Assembly (NCBI GenBank): GCA_018003315.1
Contig: JAGNEJ010000030.1
Span: forward strand, 1-46,224
DNA from: Verrucomicrobiales bacterium
GTDB lineage: Bacteria > Verrucomicrobiota > Verrucomicrobiia > Verrucomicrobiales > V1-33
DNA: 46,224 nucleotides
Direction: 5' to 3'
Below the pieces are notes generated by a model. That model did no database searches. It was not told the DNA's origin and saw only the letters and a program-made list of their open reading frames with translations. Position numbers and translations under genes: made by a program. Shown in pieces: positions 8,901 to 17,727 of the stretch; the first letter of the stretch is position 1; each line of letters starts with the position of its first letter.

Positions 8901-11728
8901 GGCGCGATGCCACCGTGGCTGAGGCCATCACCGCCTTCGTTGCCAAAACCGACCCCAACTGGCAGATCCCGGAGGACTGGTACAGCCTCTTGGAGGGCGT
9001 CCTGACCAGTGAGGAAATGGTGCGCCAGGCACGGAACGTGCCTCTTCTGGTCAAGACCCTGCTGCGTTTTGCAAAACCGATTCCCCTGCACAATGGGCGG
9101 GGGGAAGTGTGGCTTCGCCTCTGCAAAACGCTGGCCGCTGCGGGACATGCTGAAAGCGCCATCCTGTGCGCCGGCGGGGTGCTCGCCATACCGCGCGGTG
9201 GGTTGTTTCCCCCCGGCATTTTTGGCCCTGACTGGCCGTGGGAGAATCCGGTAGCCAACTCCATCACATCCAGGGGCACCGATGGCTGGGCGCTGCTGAA
9301 GCTGGCCACCCGCTTCGAAGCCGGTTCCCTCGCAGAACAACTCCGGCTGGCCCATGCAGCGCACCCTGCCGATGAACACATCGCCCTCAACGCCGTCCTC
9401 GCTCGCGCTCTCGCCGGGCTGCCGCCGGAGCAGAACGTGGCGCTGCTCACTGGCATGGCTCCTGCCTCACGCCACACGGTGCTCGGCGTGGCGAGCTGGC
9501 TTTTGCCACAAACGCTCCTGCCACCCGCGCTTTGCATCGAGGCGTGGCAGGCGGAAGCCACCCGGCTGTTCCAAGCCGACGACCACGACACCGGAAACCG
9601 CAGCTTCGTTCAGGGGCTGATGTATCTGGAAAAACTTGCCGACGCGGGCGCCCATGACCAGGCAAGGGCGCTGCTGCCACGGATGATCGAATGCTTCGCC
9701 GCGACAATCTGGCCGGGCAAATCTGCAAATACCGCCGCGGCGCTTGTCTGGAAATATGGAATGGCGCCCGACAGGGCGGCGTTCGCTGAGATCCTCGCTT
9801 CCCGTCTGGAAAAGCAGCGCCAGCGGCCCGAATTCCCGTCTCTTCTCGCCCAGGCGCTCGACATTTTCAGCGCCGCACCGGAATCAATTCCAGAGCCAGT
9901 CGCCGCACTGTTGACGGCCCTGCTCCAGTCTGCGGAGAAAACACGGCTGCCAAACGATGCCGCCGAGACCGCGCTGGGCCTGGCCTGCGAAGCGGTCGTC
10001 CTCCACCCCCGCTGGCGTCAGCAGGTGCGGGTCGTGCTCGCCAGCCGCCTGGCTGGCGGGCGATGGAGTGAGTCGTCCGGCACCTGGAAGCGCCTCGCGC
10101 TGCTCATGGAGAGTCTGGACAGCGGCCTGCTGGTTCCGGACCTGCACTTGACGGCCGAACCCGTGCAGCAAGGCGAAATCACCCTGCGCTGGCGCTTTGC
10201 CGGCCTGGCGCTTCCTCCCCCCGGCACCGGGATGGAGGACCCGAGGCCGTCATCCCAGCCGGGCAGTTGGCAGGCACTGGCGCGGACCCTGGCGGAGAAA
10301 TTTGACGCGGTGATGGTGGTTGAAAACATGTCAGGAGCCGGACGCCGGGTGGCAGCGCGCCAGGAGCGGATGACGGCCGAGGGAGAAATGAAACTCACCG
10401 GCCTGCCGGCTGCCGGGCGGATCATCGTTTACCTTTTTGGCCGGGAGGCTCCCCATGCCGCGGGCGGCAGCACACCGCTCGCATTGAATTCCGCCCCAAT
10501 CCTCATGGATACCGCTGCCGCCGCACCGCCGAAGAAGCATCCCACCGGCTGGCAATTGCTTGCGGAACCGGCAGTCGCTGGAAACATCCGCGCATGGAAT
10601 GTGCGCAGCCGTTCCGGGCCGTTCCCGCGAGCACTCCATCTGCTGCTGCTTGATGAAGCAGGCCAAGTCTGTGCTGCGGCGCAGGTGGAACGTCTGGCCA
10701 TGCGGTCGGCGGCTGTTTCCGGCGCCGAGCAGGGGCCGACGGCAGTCATTCCGCGTTCGGCGCTGGCGGCGAGTCTAACATCACTGCAAAGGGCGGCGTT
10801 TTCCGTCACTGTCGCCGGGCCGCCCCGGCAGTTCGCCCTGGCACTGCCGGTGCGTGATGACGCTGCGGCGGCAGAAGCCGATGCCGGTGGAGACGTGCCG
10901 GCGGGAAGCATGACCGTTCAGGAACAGGAAGACGGTTTCCCCACAGCGGCTGCTGAACGGGTGGAAATCGAACGGGTTTGGTTTGCCGTTCCGGACAGCT
11001 ACGGCGCATCACCGATGCTGAGCACCAACGGAACATTTGCCGCCTGGCTGCATAAAAACCGGCTCTGGCTGGTGGATGTCAGCAAGGATTCCGGTCCCTT
11101 CATCAAGGATTTGCCAGTGCCTGAAACGACTGCGGCGACGGGCATGGAATGGGCCGCCGCCCGCCTGCGCCTGACTTTTGACCACCGCTCGGATGCGCAA
11201 AAGCCGGAAACGCTCCTCCTCGAAGTGGACCCTGTGGACACTGCCAAGCCGGTCAGCGTCACCCGTTTGCCTGGCTGGCTGCGATTTGTGTCTCCTCGCT
11301 ACCGCATGAACCCCGGGGTGTCTCTGCTCCTTGAGCAGGAAATGTTCTCTGGCGTCATTACCCCGGAAGGTTCTGTACTCCAGGTCCGCGCTGATCAGAA
11401 ACACCCATTCTCCCACTGGCTCTCCGCCACCAAGGTTGGGGGCCGACAGGGCACGGACCGCCGCCATCCGGTGTTCGACTGGTCCTCCGGTGCACTGGAG
11501 TTGCATTTTCTGGATCAGCTTCCGCCTGCAACGCCATCCGAAGACCAAGCTCCGGCGTGGCAGGTCAATGGGGACACGTTGCTGCTGGTTTCCGGAACGC
11601 AGCGGCGTAGCCTGCCCGTGCCTCTGCAGCTTGGGGGCGTTGTCCCGCTTGGGGCCGACAGGCTTGCGGTGATCAGCGGTGCGGGTGCAGCCAGGCTGCG
11701 CATCGTTGCCCCGGAACCTCGGAAATGA
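5984..11728 (+). CDS. Giant exported repeat-type protein, function unknown
   Basis: I do not recognise this 1914-residue protein. The start at 5984 is chosen because it begins a clear export signal: MRFSCRLLRRF, a hydrophobic core, then STAAVAC. Cys26 may be a lipid-anchored residue, or the signal may be cut by ordinary signal peptidase. Up to about residue 1400 the protein is rich in Leu/Ala helices with TPR-like spacing, for example around residues 85-150. The last ~500 residues are beta-rich and contain Trp-rich strands, for example near LWLVDV, like a propeller or sandwich. No catalytic motif was seen. The frame is open upstream through the scaffold gene, but that part is out-of-frame overlap and lacks a signal. 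It may act as a large periplasmic or outer-membrane scaffold. Confidence 0.7.
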   Translation: MRFSCRLLRRFALLAAILSSTAAVACGAAAPAGIPPEATPLEEQLAAFPEPSVYYRAVFEMWDGVPGLAALRERWDGFATTKPGYAVLSALLSEAEGQPEAALEKLRRLPGEHAAWQSARIHAALGHENDAVLLLEQLVNQQTSPDLASRALMALTERDCIRGDFAGALARSRAAWAAQGSDCFRLQVLERHVSLLVECGGEKAFLKEQQAEMQEAEPGRSRTARHVLAALGAWFTGDPALRALRTEVLKEGNPDVDFQNFFPQQGRLPGWHCGFLPSGAELLKLARDPAAPLSLALPAAAEVGAAVPPPDSLDAWPLLQRSLAAQPIRTAARLFMFRDGQGSPHRALLEDVQRRLAPVASGRVVSLRERAWSGLATAADADELIRIIGEAPEGRRYAHSPLPGSVPYSIGGWPVVVRMPQDFVIWNLAGERWAAYYREICRLQSVRQQEVFFSPQPHRAAGLYGWRHWRPVVPNEGMEMRMEWAWRELCEMAEGTPARFEQAARLLNDPGDRAAFAAVTGHASHLAEWCADPAFVKQMRTSAIMLAIYCLRPNDSQLKSRGLAVPGSAAILALVDELSARLKVKAADLTRVLAPWSMDPKMLAAMDEKLAAMLGVYSLIPPVKKAAWRRHLDGVPHPLFGLNSLTPSVARFVRLAAGWKPGANPGWPPYPYRSIEDGAVEELLGWAAREPVPAPLLDELASFETAHPLKKMAQRWQALIKENTAKQPKAPAAGGRRAAPGRELTPTTYLTPAQTASLAQLAAEEKNSHTWQLVHLALAKNDAGKQEALLQEFRSRSPLTAGTWLEPPPQAQPLRRPQPTIRTAAETADLLAEAWSTPEGRQALESAGAMEALLRDSQLNALRLAIRPFTADQARREELVTALLQKQDALAARAAVCLAQGVGLAFQKETLVKARSAFPDDPEIVIAHALLKSKDPAAKEEFLRGLRSLKGLYYPTPGRTLHWCGILFGMLPWRDATVAEAITAFVAKTDPNWQIPEDWYSLLEGVLTSEEMVRQARNVPLLVKTLLRFAKPIPLHNGRGEVWLRLCKTLAAAGHAESAILCAGGVLAIPRGGLFPPGIFGPDWPWENPVANSITSRGTDGWALLKLATRFEAGSLAEQLRLAHAAHPADEHIALNAVLARALAGLPPEQNVALLTGMAPASRHTVLGVASWLLPQTLLPPALCIEAWQAEATRLFQADDHDTGNRSFVQGLMYLEKLADAGAHDQARALLPRMIECFAATIWPGKSANTAAALVWKYGMAPDRAAFAEILASRLEKQRQRPEFPSLLAQALDIFSAAPESIPEPVAALLTALLQSAEKTRLPNDAAETALGLACEAVVLHPRWRQQVRVVLASRLAGGRWSESSGTWKRLALLMESLDSGLLVPDLHLTAEPVQQGEITLRWRFAGLALPPPGTGMEDPRPSSQPGSWQALARTLAEKFDAVMVVENMSGAGRRVAARQERMTAEGEMKLTGLPAAGRIIVYLFGREAPHAAGGSTPLALNSAPILMDTAAAAPPKKHPTGWQLLAEPAVAGNIRAWNVRSRSGPFPRALHLLLLDEAGQVCAAAQVERLAMRSAAVSGAEQGPTAVIPRSALAASLTSLQRAAFSVTVAGPPRQFALALPVRDDAAAAEADAGGDVPAGSMTVQEQEDGFPTAAAERVEIERVWFAVPDSYGASPMLSTNGTFAAWLHKNRLWLVDVSKDSGPFIKDLPVPETTAATGMEWAAARLRLTFDHRSDAQKPETLLLEVDPVDTAKPVSVTRLPGWLRFVSPRYRMNPGVSLLLEQEMFSGVITPEGSVLQVRADQKHPFSHWLSATKVGGRQGTDRRHPVFDWSSGALELHFLDQLPPATPSEDQAPAWQVNGDTLLLVSGTQRRSLPVPLQLGGVVPLGADRLAVISGAGAARLRIVAPEPRK

Positions 11729-11819
11729 CCTGGGTCAAGCCGAGGCCGCCTGCCGGACTGTTTGCTTGTCCATTTTGCAATGGAATTGTTTGCCAGAAAA
11801 TTTCTCACCTGACCACCGC

Positions 11820-11848
11820 TTGCATGGCGGGCAATCCGCTCTTACAAT
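11820..11848 (+). promoter_or_regulatory. Candidate sigma70-type promoter for clpC
   Basis: TTGCAT (11820-11825), a 17-base spacer and TACAAT (11843-11848) make a plausible promoter; the -10 matches five of six consensus positions and the -35 three of six. It would start transcription about 90 bases upstream of clpC. No CIRCE or CtsR-type operator was seen. Confidence 0.4.
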
Positions 11849-11942
11849 GACGCAAGATTCTGAGGCGCAGTTCCCCGCTCCATACGCAATGACCGGAGCT
11901 GGGAATGCAGCCTGAGGGTCAACCGACAACCCTATCCGACTG

Positions 11943-14483
11943 ATGAACAATTTCACCCCCAGAGCGCAGCAGGTACTCGCCCTCGCACGCAAGGAGGCAG
12001 ACCGCTTCAACCACAACTATGTGGGCACGGAGCATCTGCTGCTTGGCCTGATCAAACTCGGCCAGGGTGTGGCCGTCAACGTGCTGCAGAAGCTGGGTCT
12101 GGACCTCGAAACCGTCCGCATGGAAGTGGAGAAGCATGTGGGCTCCGGCCAGGAATCCAAAATGGTCGGCAACATTCCCTACACTCCCAGAGTGAAGAAA
12201 GTCCTGGCGCTCGCCAGCAAGGAAGCGCGCGCCTTGCACCACAGCTATGTCGGCACGGAACACATCCTCCTGGGCCTGCTGCGGGAGGGCGAAGGCGTGG
12301 CGGCTCATGTGCTGAAAAGCCTGGAAGTGGACACGGACCGCACCCGCAATGAAATCCTCAAGGAACTGGATCCGCATTTCACCCCTGTCCAGGAGGAGGA
12401 GGAGGATCCTTTCCAGGAATCCTCCGGCAGCCAGGAGCAATCCGGCGGCGGTTCCGGGAAACACCGGGAGACGAAAACCCCGGCGCTCAAGGCCTTTGGC
12501 CGCGACCTGACCGAACTGGCCCAGAAAGGGGAGATGGATCCGGTGATTGGACGCGCGGATGAAATCGAACGCGTCATTCAAATCCTGTGCCGCCGCACCA
12601 AAAACAATCCCGTGCTCATCGGCGAAGCCGGCGTCGGAAAAACCGCCATCGTGGAAGGACTGGCCCAGGAAATCGTGGCCGGCAATGTTCCGGAAATCCT
12701 GCGCGAAAAGCGGGTGATCACGCTGGACCTCGCGCTGATGGTCGCCGGGACGAAGTACCGCGGCCAGTTTGAGGAGCGCATCAAGGCGGTGATGGATGAA
12801 ATTCGCCGCACCAAAAACGTCATTCTGTTCATCGACGAGCTGCACACCATTGTCGGAGCCGGCTCGGCCGAAGGGGCGATGGATGCCAGCAATATCATCA
12901 AGCCCGCGCTCAGCCGCGGGGAACTGCAGTGCGTCGGCGCCACCACGCTCAACGAATACCGCAAATACATTGAAAAGGACGCCGCGCTGGAGCGCCGTTT
13001 CCAGCAGGTAAAAGTCAGCGAGCCGTCGGTGGACGACGCCATCAAGATTCTCAAAGGCATCCGGCACAAGTACGAGACGCACCACAAGGCGGTTTATGAC
13101 GATGATGCCATCGAGTCGTCGGTGAAGCTGTCAGACCGCTACCTCACCGGACGCTTTCTTCCTGACAAAGCCATCGACGTCATGGACGAGGCCGGTGCGC
13201 GGGCGCGCATCGCAGCGATGACGCGACCGCCCCAGTTGAAGGAGATCGAGGCGGACATCGAGGGCATTCGGATTGAGAAGGAGCGATCCATCAAGGAGCA
13301 GGATTTTGAAAAGGCGGCCGCACTGCGGGACAAGGAGCGTCAGGCGAAAAAGCGCCTGGAGAGCGTCCTGGATGAATGGCGCACCAGCAGCGAGGAGAAA
13401 AAGGTCCGCGTCAGCCTCGATGAAATCATGGCCGTGGTGTCCAAATGGACCGGCGTGCCGCTGCAGCGCATGGAGCAAAAAGAGACCCAAAAGCTGCTGA
13501 CGATGGAGGACGACCTGAAGCGGCGCGTCATCGGGCAGAACGAAGCCATCACCGCCATTTCCAAGGCGCTGCGTCGCAGCCGCGCCGACCTCAAGGATCC
13601 CCGCCGCCCCATCGGCAGCTTCCTTTTCCTCGGTCCCACCGGCGTGGGCAAAACCTATCTGGCCCGCAACCTTGCCGAATTCATGTTTGGCGATCCGGAA
13701 GCGCTCATCCAGATCGACATGTCCGAATACATGGAGAAATTCACCGCCAGCCGGCTCATCGGTTCGCCGCCTGGCTACGTTGGCTATGAGGAGGGCGGCC
13801 AGTTGTCCGAGGCGGTGCGTCGCCGTCCCTACAGCGTGGTGCTGTTTGACGAAATCGAAAAAGCCCACCCCGATGTCCTGCACCTGCTGCTGCAGATTCT
13901 GGAAGAAGGAACCGTCACCGACAGCTTCGGAAGAAAGATCGATTTCCGCAACACGATCATCATCATGACCTCCAACGTGGGGGCCGAGTTGATCAAAAAG
14001 CAGAACACCCTCGGCTTCGCTGCCATGGCAGACGAAGGATCGCAGGACTACAACGCGATGAAGGAAAAAATCAGCGAACAGGCGAAGAAGGCCTTCAAGC
14101 CGGAATTCATCAACCGCCTCAGCGCGCTGATTGTGTTTCACATGCTCGACAAAGCCGACATCCTGCGCATTGTTGATCTGGAAACCGAGAAGGTGCTCAA
14201 ACGCATCAAGGAAAAGGGGATCACCCTGGTGTTTGACGACCGTGCCAAGGAACTGCTGATGCAGGAAGGCTACGACCCCATGTACGGCGCCCGGCCCATG
14301 CGCCGTGCGGTGGAAACCTACATCGAGGACCCGCTCTCCGAACACCTGCTGCGCGGGGAGATCAAGGACGGAGACATCATCGACGTCACCCGCCTCGAGG
14401 AGGAAAAATCCCTGAAATACTCCGTGCGCAACGCGCGACCCGAGGAGGATGCTCCGGCAGAACCCGCGGGCACCGGCGCGTGA
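11943..14483 (+). CDS. clpC: ClpC-type AAA+ unfoldase
   Basis: This HSP100 unfoldase unfolds proteins and feeds them to the ClpP protease in the cytoplasm. The 846 residues show two N-domain repeats (about 1-145, each with a YVGTEH motif) and an acidic Ser/Gly linker (150-180). AAA+ domain 1 carries Walker A GEAGVGKT (~227-234). A UVR segment ([12 protein letters not shown]) marks the ClpC subfamily. AAA+ domain 2 carries GPTGVGKT (~564-571). LGF at 690-692 lies where ClpC/ClpA carry the ClpP-docking loop, so ClpP partnership is expected. The ATG directly precedes the conserved [11 protein letters not shown]. It has its own candidate promoter and is followed by a perfect palindrome. No clpP, mcsA/mcsB or ctsR lies nearby. 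Confidence 0.96.
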   Translation: MNNFTPRAQQVLALARKEADRFNHNYVGTEHLLLGLIKLGQGVAVNVLQKLGLDLETVRMEVEKHVGSGQESKMVGNIPYTPRVKKVLALASKEARALHHSYVGTEHILLGLLREGEGVAAHVLKSLEVDTDRTRNEILKELDPHFTPVQEEEEDPFQESSGSQEQSGGGSGKHRETKTPALKAFGRDLTELAQKGEMDPVIGRADEIERVIQILCRRTKNNPVLIGEAGVGKTAIVEGLAQEIVAGNVPEILREKRVITLDLALMVAGTKYRGQFEERIKAVMDEIRRTKNVILFIDELHTIVGAGSAEGAMDASNIIKPALSRGELQCVGATTLNEYRKYIEKDAALERRFQQVKVSEPSVDDAIKILKGIRHKYETHHKAVYDDDAIESSVKLSDRYLTGRFLPDKAIDVMDEAGARARIAAMTRPPQLKEIEADIEGIRIEKERSIKEQDFEKAAALRDKERQAKKRLESVLDEWRTSSEEKKVRVSLDEIMAVVSKWTGVPLQRMEQKETQKLLTMEDDLKRRVIGQNEAITAISKALRRSRADLKDPRRPIGSFLFLGPTGVGKTYLARNLAEFMFGDPEALIQIDMSEYMEKFTASRLIGSPPGYVGYEEGGQLSEAVRRRPYSVVLFDEIEKAHPDVLHLLLQILEEGTVTDSFGRKIDFRNTIIIMTSNVGAELIKKQNTLGFAAMADEGSQDYNAMKEKISEQAKKAFKPEFINRLSALIVFHMLDKADILRIVDLETEKVLKRIKEKGITLVFDDRAKELLMQEGYDPMYGARPMRRAVETYIEDPLSEHLLRGEIKDGDIIDVTRLEEEKSLKYSVRNARPEEDAPAEPAGTGA

Positions 14484-14501
14484 ACTTCCCCGCGGGGAAG
14501 T
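14484..14501 (+). terminator. Perfect 18-base palindrome after clpC
   Basis: ACTTCCCCG and CGGGGAAGT form a perfect palindrome that begins at the base after the clpC stop codon. There is no T-run, so it is either a stem that ends or stabilises the clpC transcript, or a protein-binding site between clpC and the next gene. Confidence 0.4.
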
Positions 14502-14549
14502 GACGCCATCCCATGCTCCGGCCACCCGCTGGCTGCCGCACCACCCGCC

Positions 14550-15203
14550 ATGAATCGCTCCCTGCTTTCCAAAACCTGCGTCTGCCTTCCGGGCATTGCG
14601 GCGGCGATCATGGCCTTGCTTGCAGGCTTGACCCAAGCGGCGGACGACGAGGCATCCGGCGCAGTGTGGAGCCGCATCATCCAGCATATGGACGGCACCC
14701 AAACCCGTTCCGTCAGAGAAGGGAGCAAAAATGAAATTGTCGAAGAAACCTTCGACGCCAACAAAGTGCTCATCGCCAAGCGACTGTTCATTCTGGATAA
14801 AAAGGACCGGGTGCGCAAAGGGATCATTTTCGACGGAAAGGAAAACCCTGTGGGCAGCACCGACTACGGTTACACCAGGGATGGCAGGCTCTATGAAACG
14901 CGCCTGTTCAACCGCAAAGGCCAATTGGTGCAGCGCATTTTTGAACCCGGAGTGCTGCCCAATGAGCCGGCCAATGCCCGGCATCGGCTGGCCTGCCACT
15001 ACGACCCCGACCATCCGAATGCCGCTCCGCGGATGGAAAAAACCAACGAGCGCCCGATTCTCCCCATCGACAAGCCCATGGAAAACTTCATCCCGGGAAT
15101 GCCGATTGGGGCGCCTTCCTCGCCAGTAGCAGGAACGCAACCCGCCAAGCCGGCCAAGCCTTCCGGACGCAGACCCGGCCTGCTGCCGCAAAAGAAAGAC
15201 TAG
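14550..15203 (+). CDS. Secreted protein of unknown function
   Basis: The 217-residue protein starts with a likely signal peptide, a hydrophobic core around residues 13-28 ending in LTQAAD. The middle part (about 45-150) is beta-rich and contains repeated short turns such as DGTQTRS, YGYTRDGRLYETRLF and FNRKGQLVQR, reminiscent of the repeat style of MORN/YwqK-like or YD-type proteins, but the match is not firm. The tail is Pro/Lys-rich and probably disordered. It is 66 bases downstream of clpC and 18 bases upstream of the next gene, so it likely heads a small envelope operon. No enzymatic motif was seen. Confidence 0.65.
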   Translation: MNRSLLSKTCVCLPGIAAAIMALLAGLTQAADDEASGAVWSRIIQHMDGTQTRSVREGSKNEIVEETFDANKVLIAKRLFILDKKDRVRKGIIFDGKENPVGSTDYGYTRDGRLYETRLFNRKGQLVQRIFEPGVLPNEPANARHRLACHYDPDHPNAAPRMEKTNERPILPIDKPMENFIPGMPIGAPSSPVAGTQPAKPAKPSGRRPGLLPQKKD

Positions 15204-15221
15204 CCACCGCGAAGCACTGCG

Positions 15222-16691
15222 ATGCACCCGGCTGCACTGTTAGGCATTCTTTCCACCGCCGCTTCCATCGCCGGCGGTCTCTGCTGGGGGAAATACCAGC
15301 GACATCTCCGGGAAGGCCGACCGGAAACCCTGCCTGCCCATGCCACCGCAGCCGATGGCTCGTCCATGGCACCCTTGACCGACCTGGCATTTCCCGGTGG
15401 CAGCGGTGCTGAGGGAGTGACGGCGACCCTCCAGCGCCAGACGCAAACGCTGGAAGATCAAAACCGGCAACTGCGGGAGGAAAACACGGACCTGCGCCGC
15501 CAGCTCGCCGAATTAAAACTGGCGAACACTCCGCCGCCCACACCGTCGGATCTGGCAGTCCAGTTTTCGGAAATGCGGCAGATTCCGTTCCGGTCGGAGC
15601 CAAAACTCGCAGCACTGCCGCTGGAAGCAATCCAGGACAAAGCCAAGCAGGCGGTGCTGGCACAGGTTTCACCGGAATCCGGCGGTGTCCGGTCGCGGGC
15701 TTTTCAGGCCATGGGGTTTGTTCCCGACCCTTTTGATTTCCGCACGGCCACCGCGGAGCTGGCCGCCTCCCAAACGGCGGTGTTCTACGATCCCGCGGTC
15801 CGCGAGGCTTTCTATCAGGATGATGCCGACCTGCGGCGCAAGGACAGCCGCACTCTGGTCGTGGCCGCCGCCCAGCAGGCACTGCTGGCACAGGTTTTCC
15901 CCCAGGCATTTCCGCTACCCTTCAATACCGCCCAGGACGACGAGGCCCGCGCACTCCGCTCCCTGGTGTTGGGGGAAAATCTGTATTACAAAATCCGCTG
16001 GAGCGTCCAGGACAACATGCCGGACCTCGTGGACACCGTCGCCTCACCTCTCCAGCCGGTTCCCGCTTACGCACCGCTGTTTTTTTCCGAGGAATACAAA
16101 TTCACCTTCTCCGCAGGGCAGAATTTCGTGGAAGCCGTGCTGCAGAAGGGCGGGGAATCCGCCCTGACGGCGGTTTACCAGCGCCCGCCGCGCAGCACCA
16201 CCGAATTGCTGCACCCGGAACTGTATTTTGCCACGCCTCCGTTCACGCCGGTAACTGTCGATTTCGGCGACGCCGTCGTGGAGGGCCATGCGCCCTATTT
16301 CACGAACACCGCCGGAGAAATGGGCGTTCACTACATGATGCGCATCTTCATGAGCCAGGACCTGTCCCTGCGCATCGCGGACGGCTGGGCCGGCGACCGC
16401 TATGCCGTTTATGACGGGGACCCGCAGCACGGCGACCACACGTTTTGGAAAACGGTGTGGCGCACCGCCGGGGACGGGACCGATTTCTTTGCCGGGATGC
16501 GCCGCCTGCTCATGCAGCGCCACACCATTCCGCTGCAAAAAGAGCATGACCAGCCGCGCGCCTTCATCGTGAACGATCCCCACCGGAACATCCGCATCCG
16601 TCAGAGCGAAGACGGCAGGACGGTCATTGTCATCAATGCCACCACCGCCCAATTCGCCGATGCCCTCGGGGCTAAATTTGGAATCCCCTGA
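15222..16691 (+). CDS. Membrane-anchored degenerate zinc-metalloprotease homologue
   Basis: The 489-residue protein has an N-terminal hydrophobic anchor (about 5-22), a coiled coil near 65-100, and a globular domain. From family memory this domain resembles bacterial putative metalloproteases with an HELTHALQDQHF motif, a VEGEA motif and a PP-STEQILHPEKY motif. Here the late motif survives as RPPRSTTELLHPELYF (321-336), as does a GWAGDRYAVY block. The catalytic helix reads AAAQQALLAQVF (215-226) and the third-ligand motif reads VLGEN (249-253), so all expected metal ligands are gone. It is probably a non-catalytic binding or regulatory protein facing the periplasm. Spacing of 18 and 12 bases to its neighbours suggests an operon. 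Confidence 0.7.
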   Translation: MHPAALLGILSTAASIAGGLCWGKYQRHLREGRPETLPAHATAADGSSMAPLTDLAFPGGSGAEGVTATLQRQTQTLEDQNRQLREENTDLRRQLAELKLANTPPPTPSDLAVQFSEMRQIPFRSEPKLAALPLEAIQDKAKQAVLAQVSPESGGVRSRAFQAMGFVPDPFDFRTATAELAASQTAVFYDPAVREAFYQDDADLRRKDSRTLVVAAAQQALLAQVFPQAFPLPFNTAQDDEARALRSLVLGENLYYKIRWSVQDNMPDLVDTVASPLQPVPAYAPLFFSEEYKFTFSAGQNFVEAVLQKGGESALTAVYQRPPRSTTELLHPELYFATPPFTPVTVDFGDAVVEGHAPYFTNTAGEMGVHYMMRIFMSQDLSLRIADGWAGDRYAVYDGDPQHGDHTFWKTVWRTAGDGTDFFAGMRRLLMQRHTIPLQKEHDQPRAFIVNDPHRNIRIRQSEDGRTVIVINATTAQFADALGAKFGIP

Positions 16692-16703
16692 CCCGCTGCT
16701 GCC

Positions 16704-16982
16704 ATGCCTACAACGCAGATTTTTTATTCCGGCAGGGTGCAGGGCGTGGGGTTCCGCTACACGGTCAAGCGCATCGCCATGGGATACGAAGTCACCGGCT
16801 GGATCAGGAATCTGGCGGATGGCAGGGTGGAGATGCAGGTCATGGCGGCAGACCAGGCGGAGCTGGCTGCGTTTCTGGGAGACGTGGAAGTGGAGAGTCC
16901 GCTGACCCACCTCATCAAGGCAACAGAAGTTCACTCCATCCCTCCGCTTGCAGGCGTGACGGGATTCTCCATCGTCTCCTGA
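16704..16982 (+). CDS. acyP: Acylphosphatase
   Basis: This encodes a 92-residue acylphosphatase, which hydrolyses carboxyl-phosphate bonds in the cytoplasm. The two catalytic residues are in place: Arg18 in GRVQGVGFRYTV and Asn36 in GWIRNLADGRVE. Length and fold pattern are standard for the family. The gene lies 12 bases after the pseudo-protease gene and 20 bases before the next gene, so co-transcription is likely. Its physiological substrate in bacteria is generally unknown. Confidence 0.93.
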   Translation: MPTTQIFYSGRVQGVGFRYTVKRIAMGYEVTGWIRNLADGRVEMQVMAADQAELAAFLGDVEVESPLTHLIKATEVHSIPPLAGVTGFSIVS

Positions 16983-17002
16983 GCCACCGGATTCCGCCGC
17001 CC

Positions 17003-17614
17003 ATGCCGCTGCCACCGCCCAGAAAACCACGCGCCTCCTCCCCCGCCCTGCCAACGGGGGAAAATGCCGCTGAGGGTCAACCGCGGACCAGACTGCCCGA
17101 ACCACGCACCCCGCGCACCCCGCGCACCCCGCCGGGTCCGTTTCCTCTGTCCCCCCGGCCACGCAGCAATCCGTTCCTGGTCGTTGGCGGCAGCATTCTG
17201 CTGGCCGTGGTGCTGCTGGCGTGCCTGTTCTGGCTGCTCAGCGACAACAGCGCCGGACCGGTGACCATGCATTCCAAAGTCAATGAAGCCCGTGGCTGGG
17301 TGAGGCTGAATCCGCTGCCACCCGGGGCAAAAAACATCGCGTTTCTCAATCCTGACGAATCCTCCGACCGCCGTTACCACATCATTTTCGAAGCGCCCGC
17401 CGTCGAGATCGAACGCTGGCTCGCCAGTTCACCAGCCACTGCCGCCGCAGCACCGGAATTCTATGATGCCTCCACCGTGCTCTACCGCATTGCGGCCGCC
17501 CCCACGGACCCAGCCAGCCGCTCTGCGGAGGTCTTTTATTCCTCGGCGAAAGGTGCCGTCAACATCGCCATCAGCATCGGTCCGCAGCGCCCTCCGATGT
17601 CGAAATTCAGGTAG
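17003..17614 (+). CDS. Single-pass membrane protein, unknown function
   Basis: The 203-residue protein has a Pro/Arg-rich N-terminal region of about 55 residues that includes three Arg-Thr-Pro repeats, one transmembrane helix near 57-80 (VVGGSILLAVVLLACLFWLL), and a C-terminal domain of about 120 residues that may lie outside the membrane. The soluble part has no motif I recognise. It is the last gene of the co-directional run that follows clpC, 20 bases after the acylphosphatase gene. The start context is CCGCCC-ATG. Confidence 0.6.
   Translation: MPLPPPRKPRASSPALPTGENAAEGQPRTRLPEPRTPRTPRTPPGPFPLSPRPRSNPFLVVGGSILLAVVLLACLFWLLSDNSAGPVTMHSKVNEARGWVRLNPLPPGAKNIAFLNPDESSDRRYHIIFEAPAVEIERWLASSPATAAAAPEFYDASTVLYRIAAAPTDPASRSAEVFYSSAKGAVNIAISIGPQRPPMSKFR
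17105..17131 (+). repeat. Three tandem copies of a 9-base unit
   Basis: The unit CGCACCCCG occurs three times without mismatch inside the preceding membrane-protein gene and encodes Arg-Thr-Pro three times. It lies in the cytoplasmic Pro-rich tail and could vary in copy number by slippage without shifting the frame. Confidence 0.85.
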
Positions 17615-17692
17615 TAGCGATCCGCATCGGGCCGGCCCCACAGCGGCCTCTGCCCCGGAATGCCCGGGCCGATGGGAACGAAAACCGGGGAG

Positions 17693-17721
17693 TTGACGAT
17701 GTCCCGGCAGCAGCGCATAAG
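17693..17721 (+). promoter_or_regulatory. Candidate promoter of the sulfatase gene
   Basis: TTGACG (17693-17698), a 17-base spacer and CATAAG (17716-17721) end six bases before the sulfatase ATG. Transcription would start at or next to the start codon. However, an AAGGGAG sequence, a possible ribosome binding site, overlaps the same bases, so the two readings conflict. Confidence 0.3.
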
Positions 17722-17727
17722 GGAGCC

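Noticed and set aside
13131-15227. Minus-strand frame of about 698 codons across clpC and its neighbour
   Set aside because: It is the shadow of clpC; the plus strand has intact AAA+ motifs and the minus translation has none.
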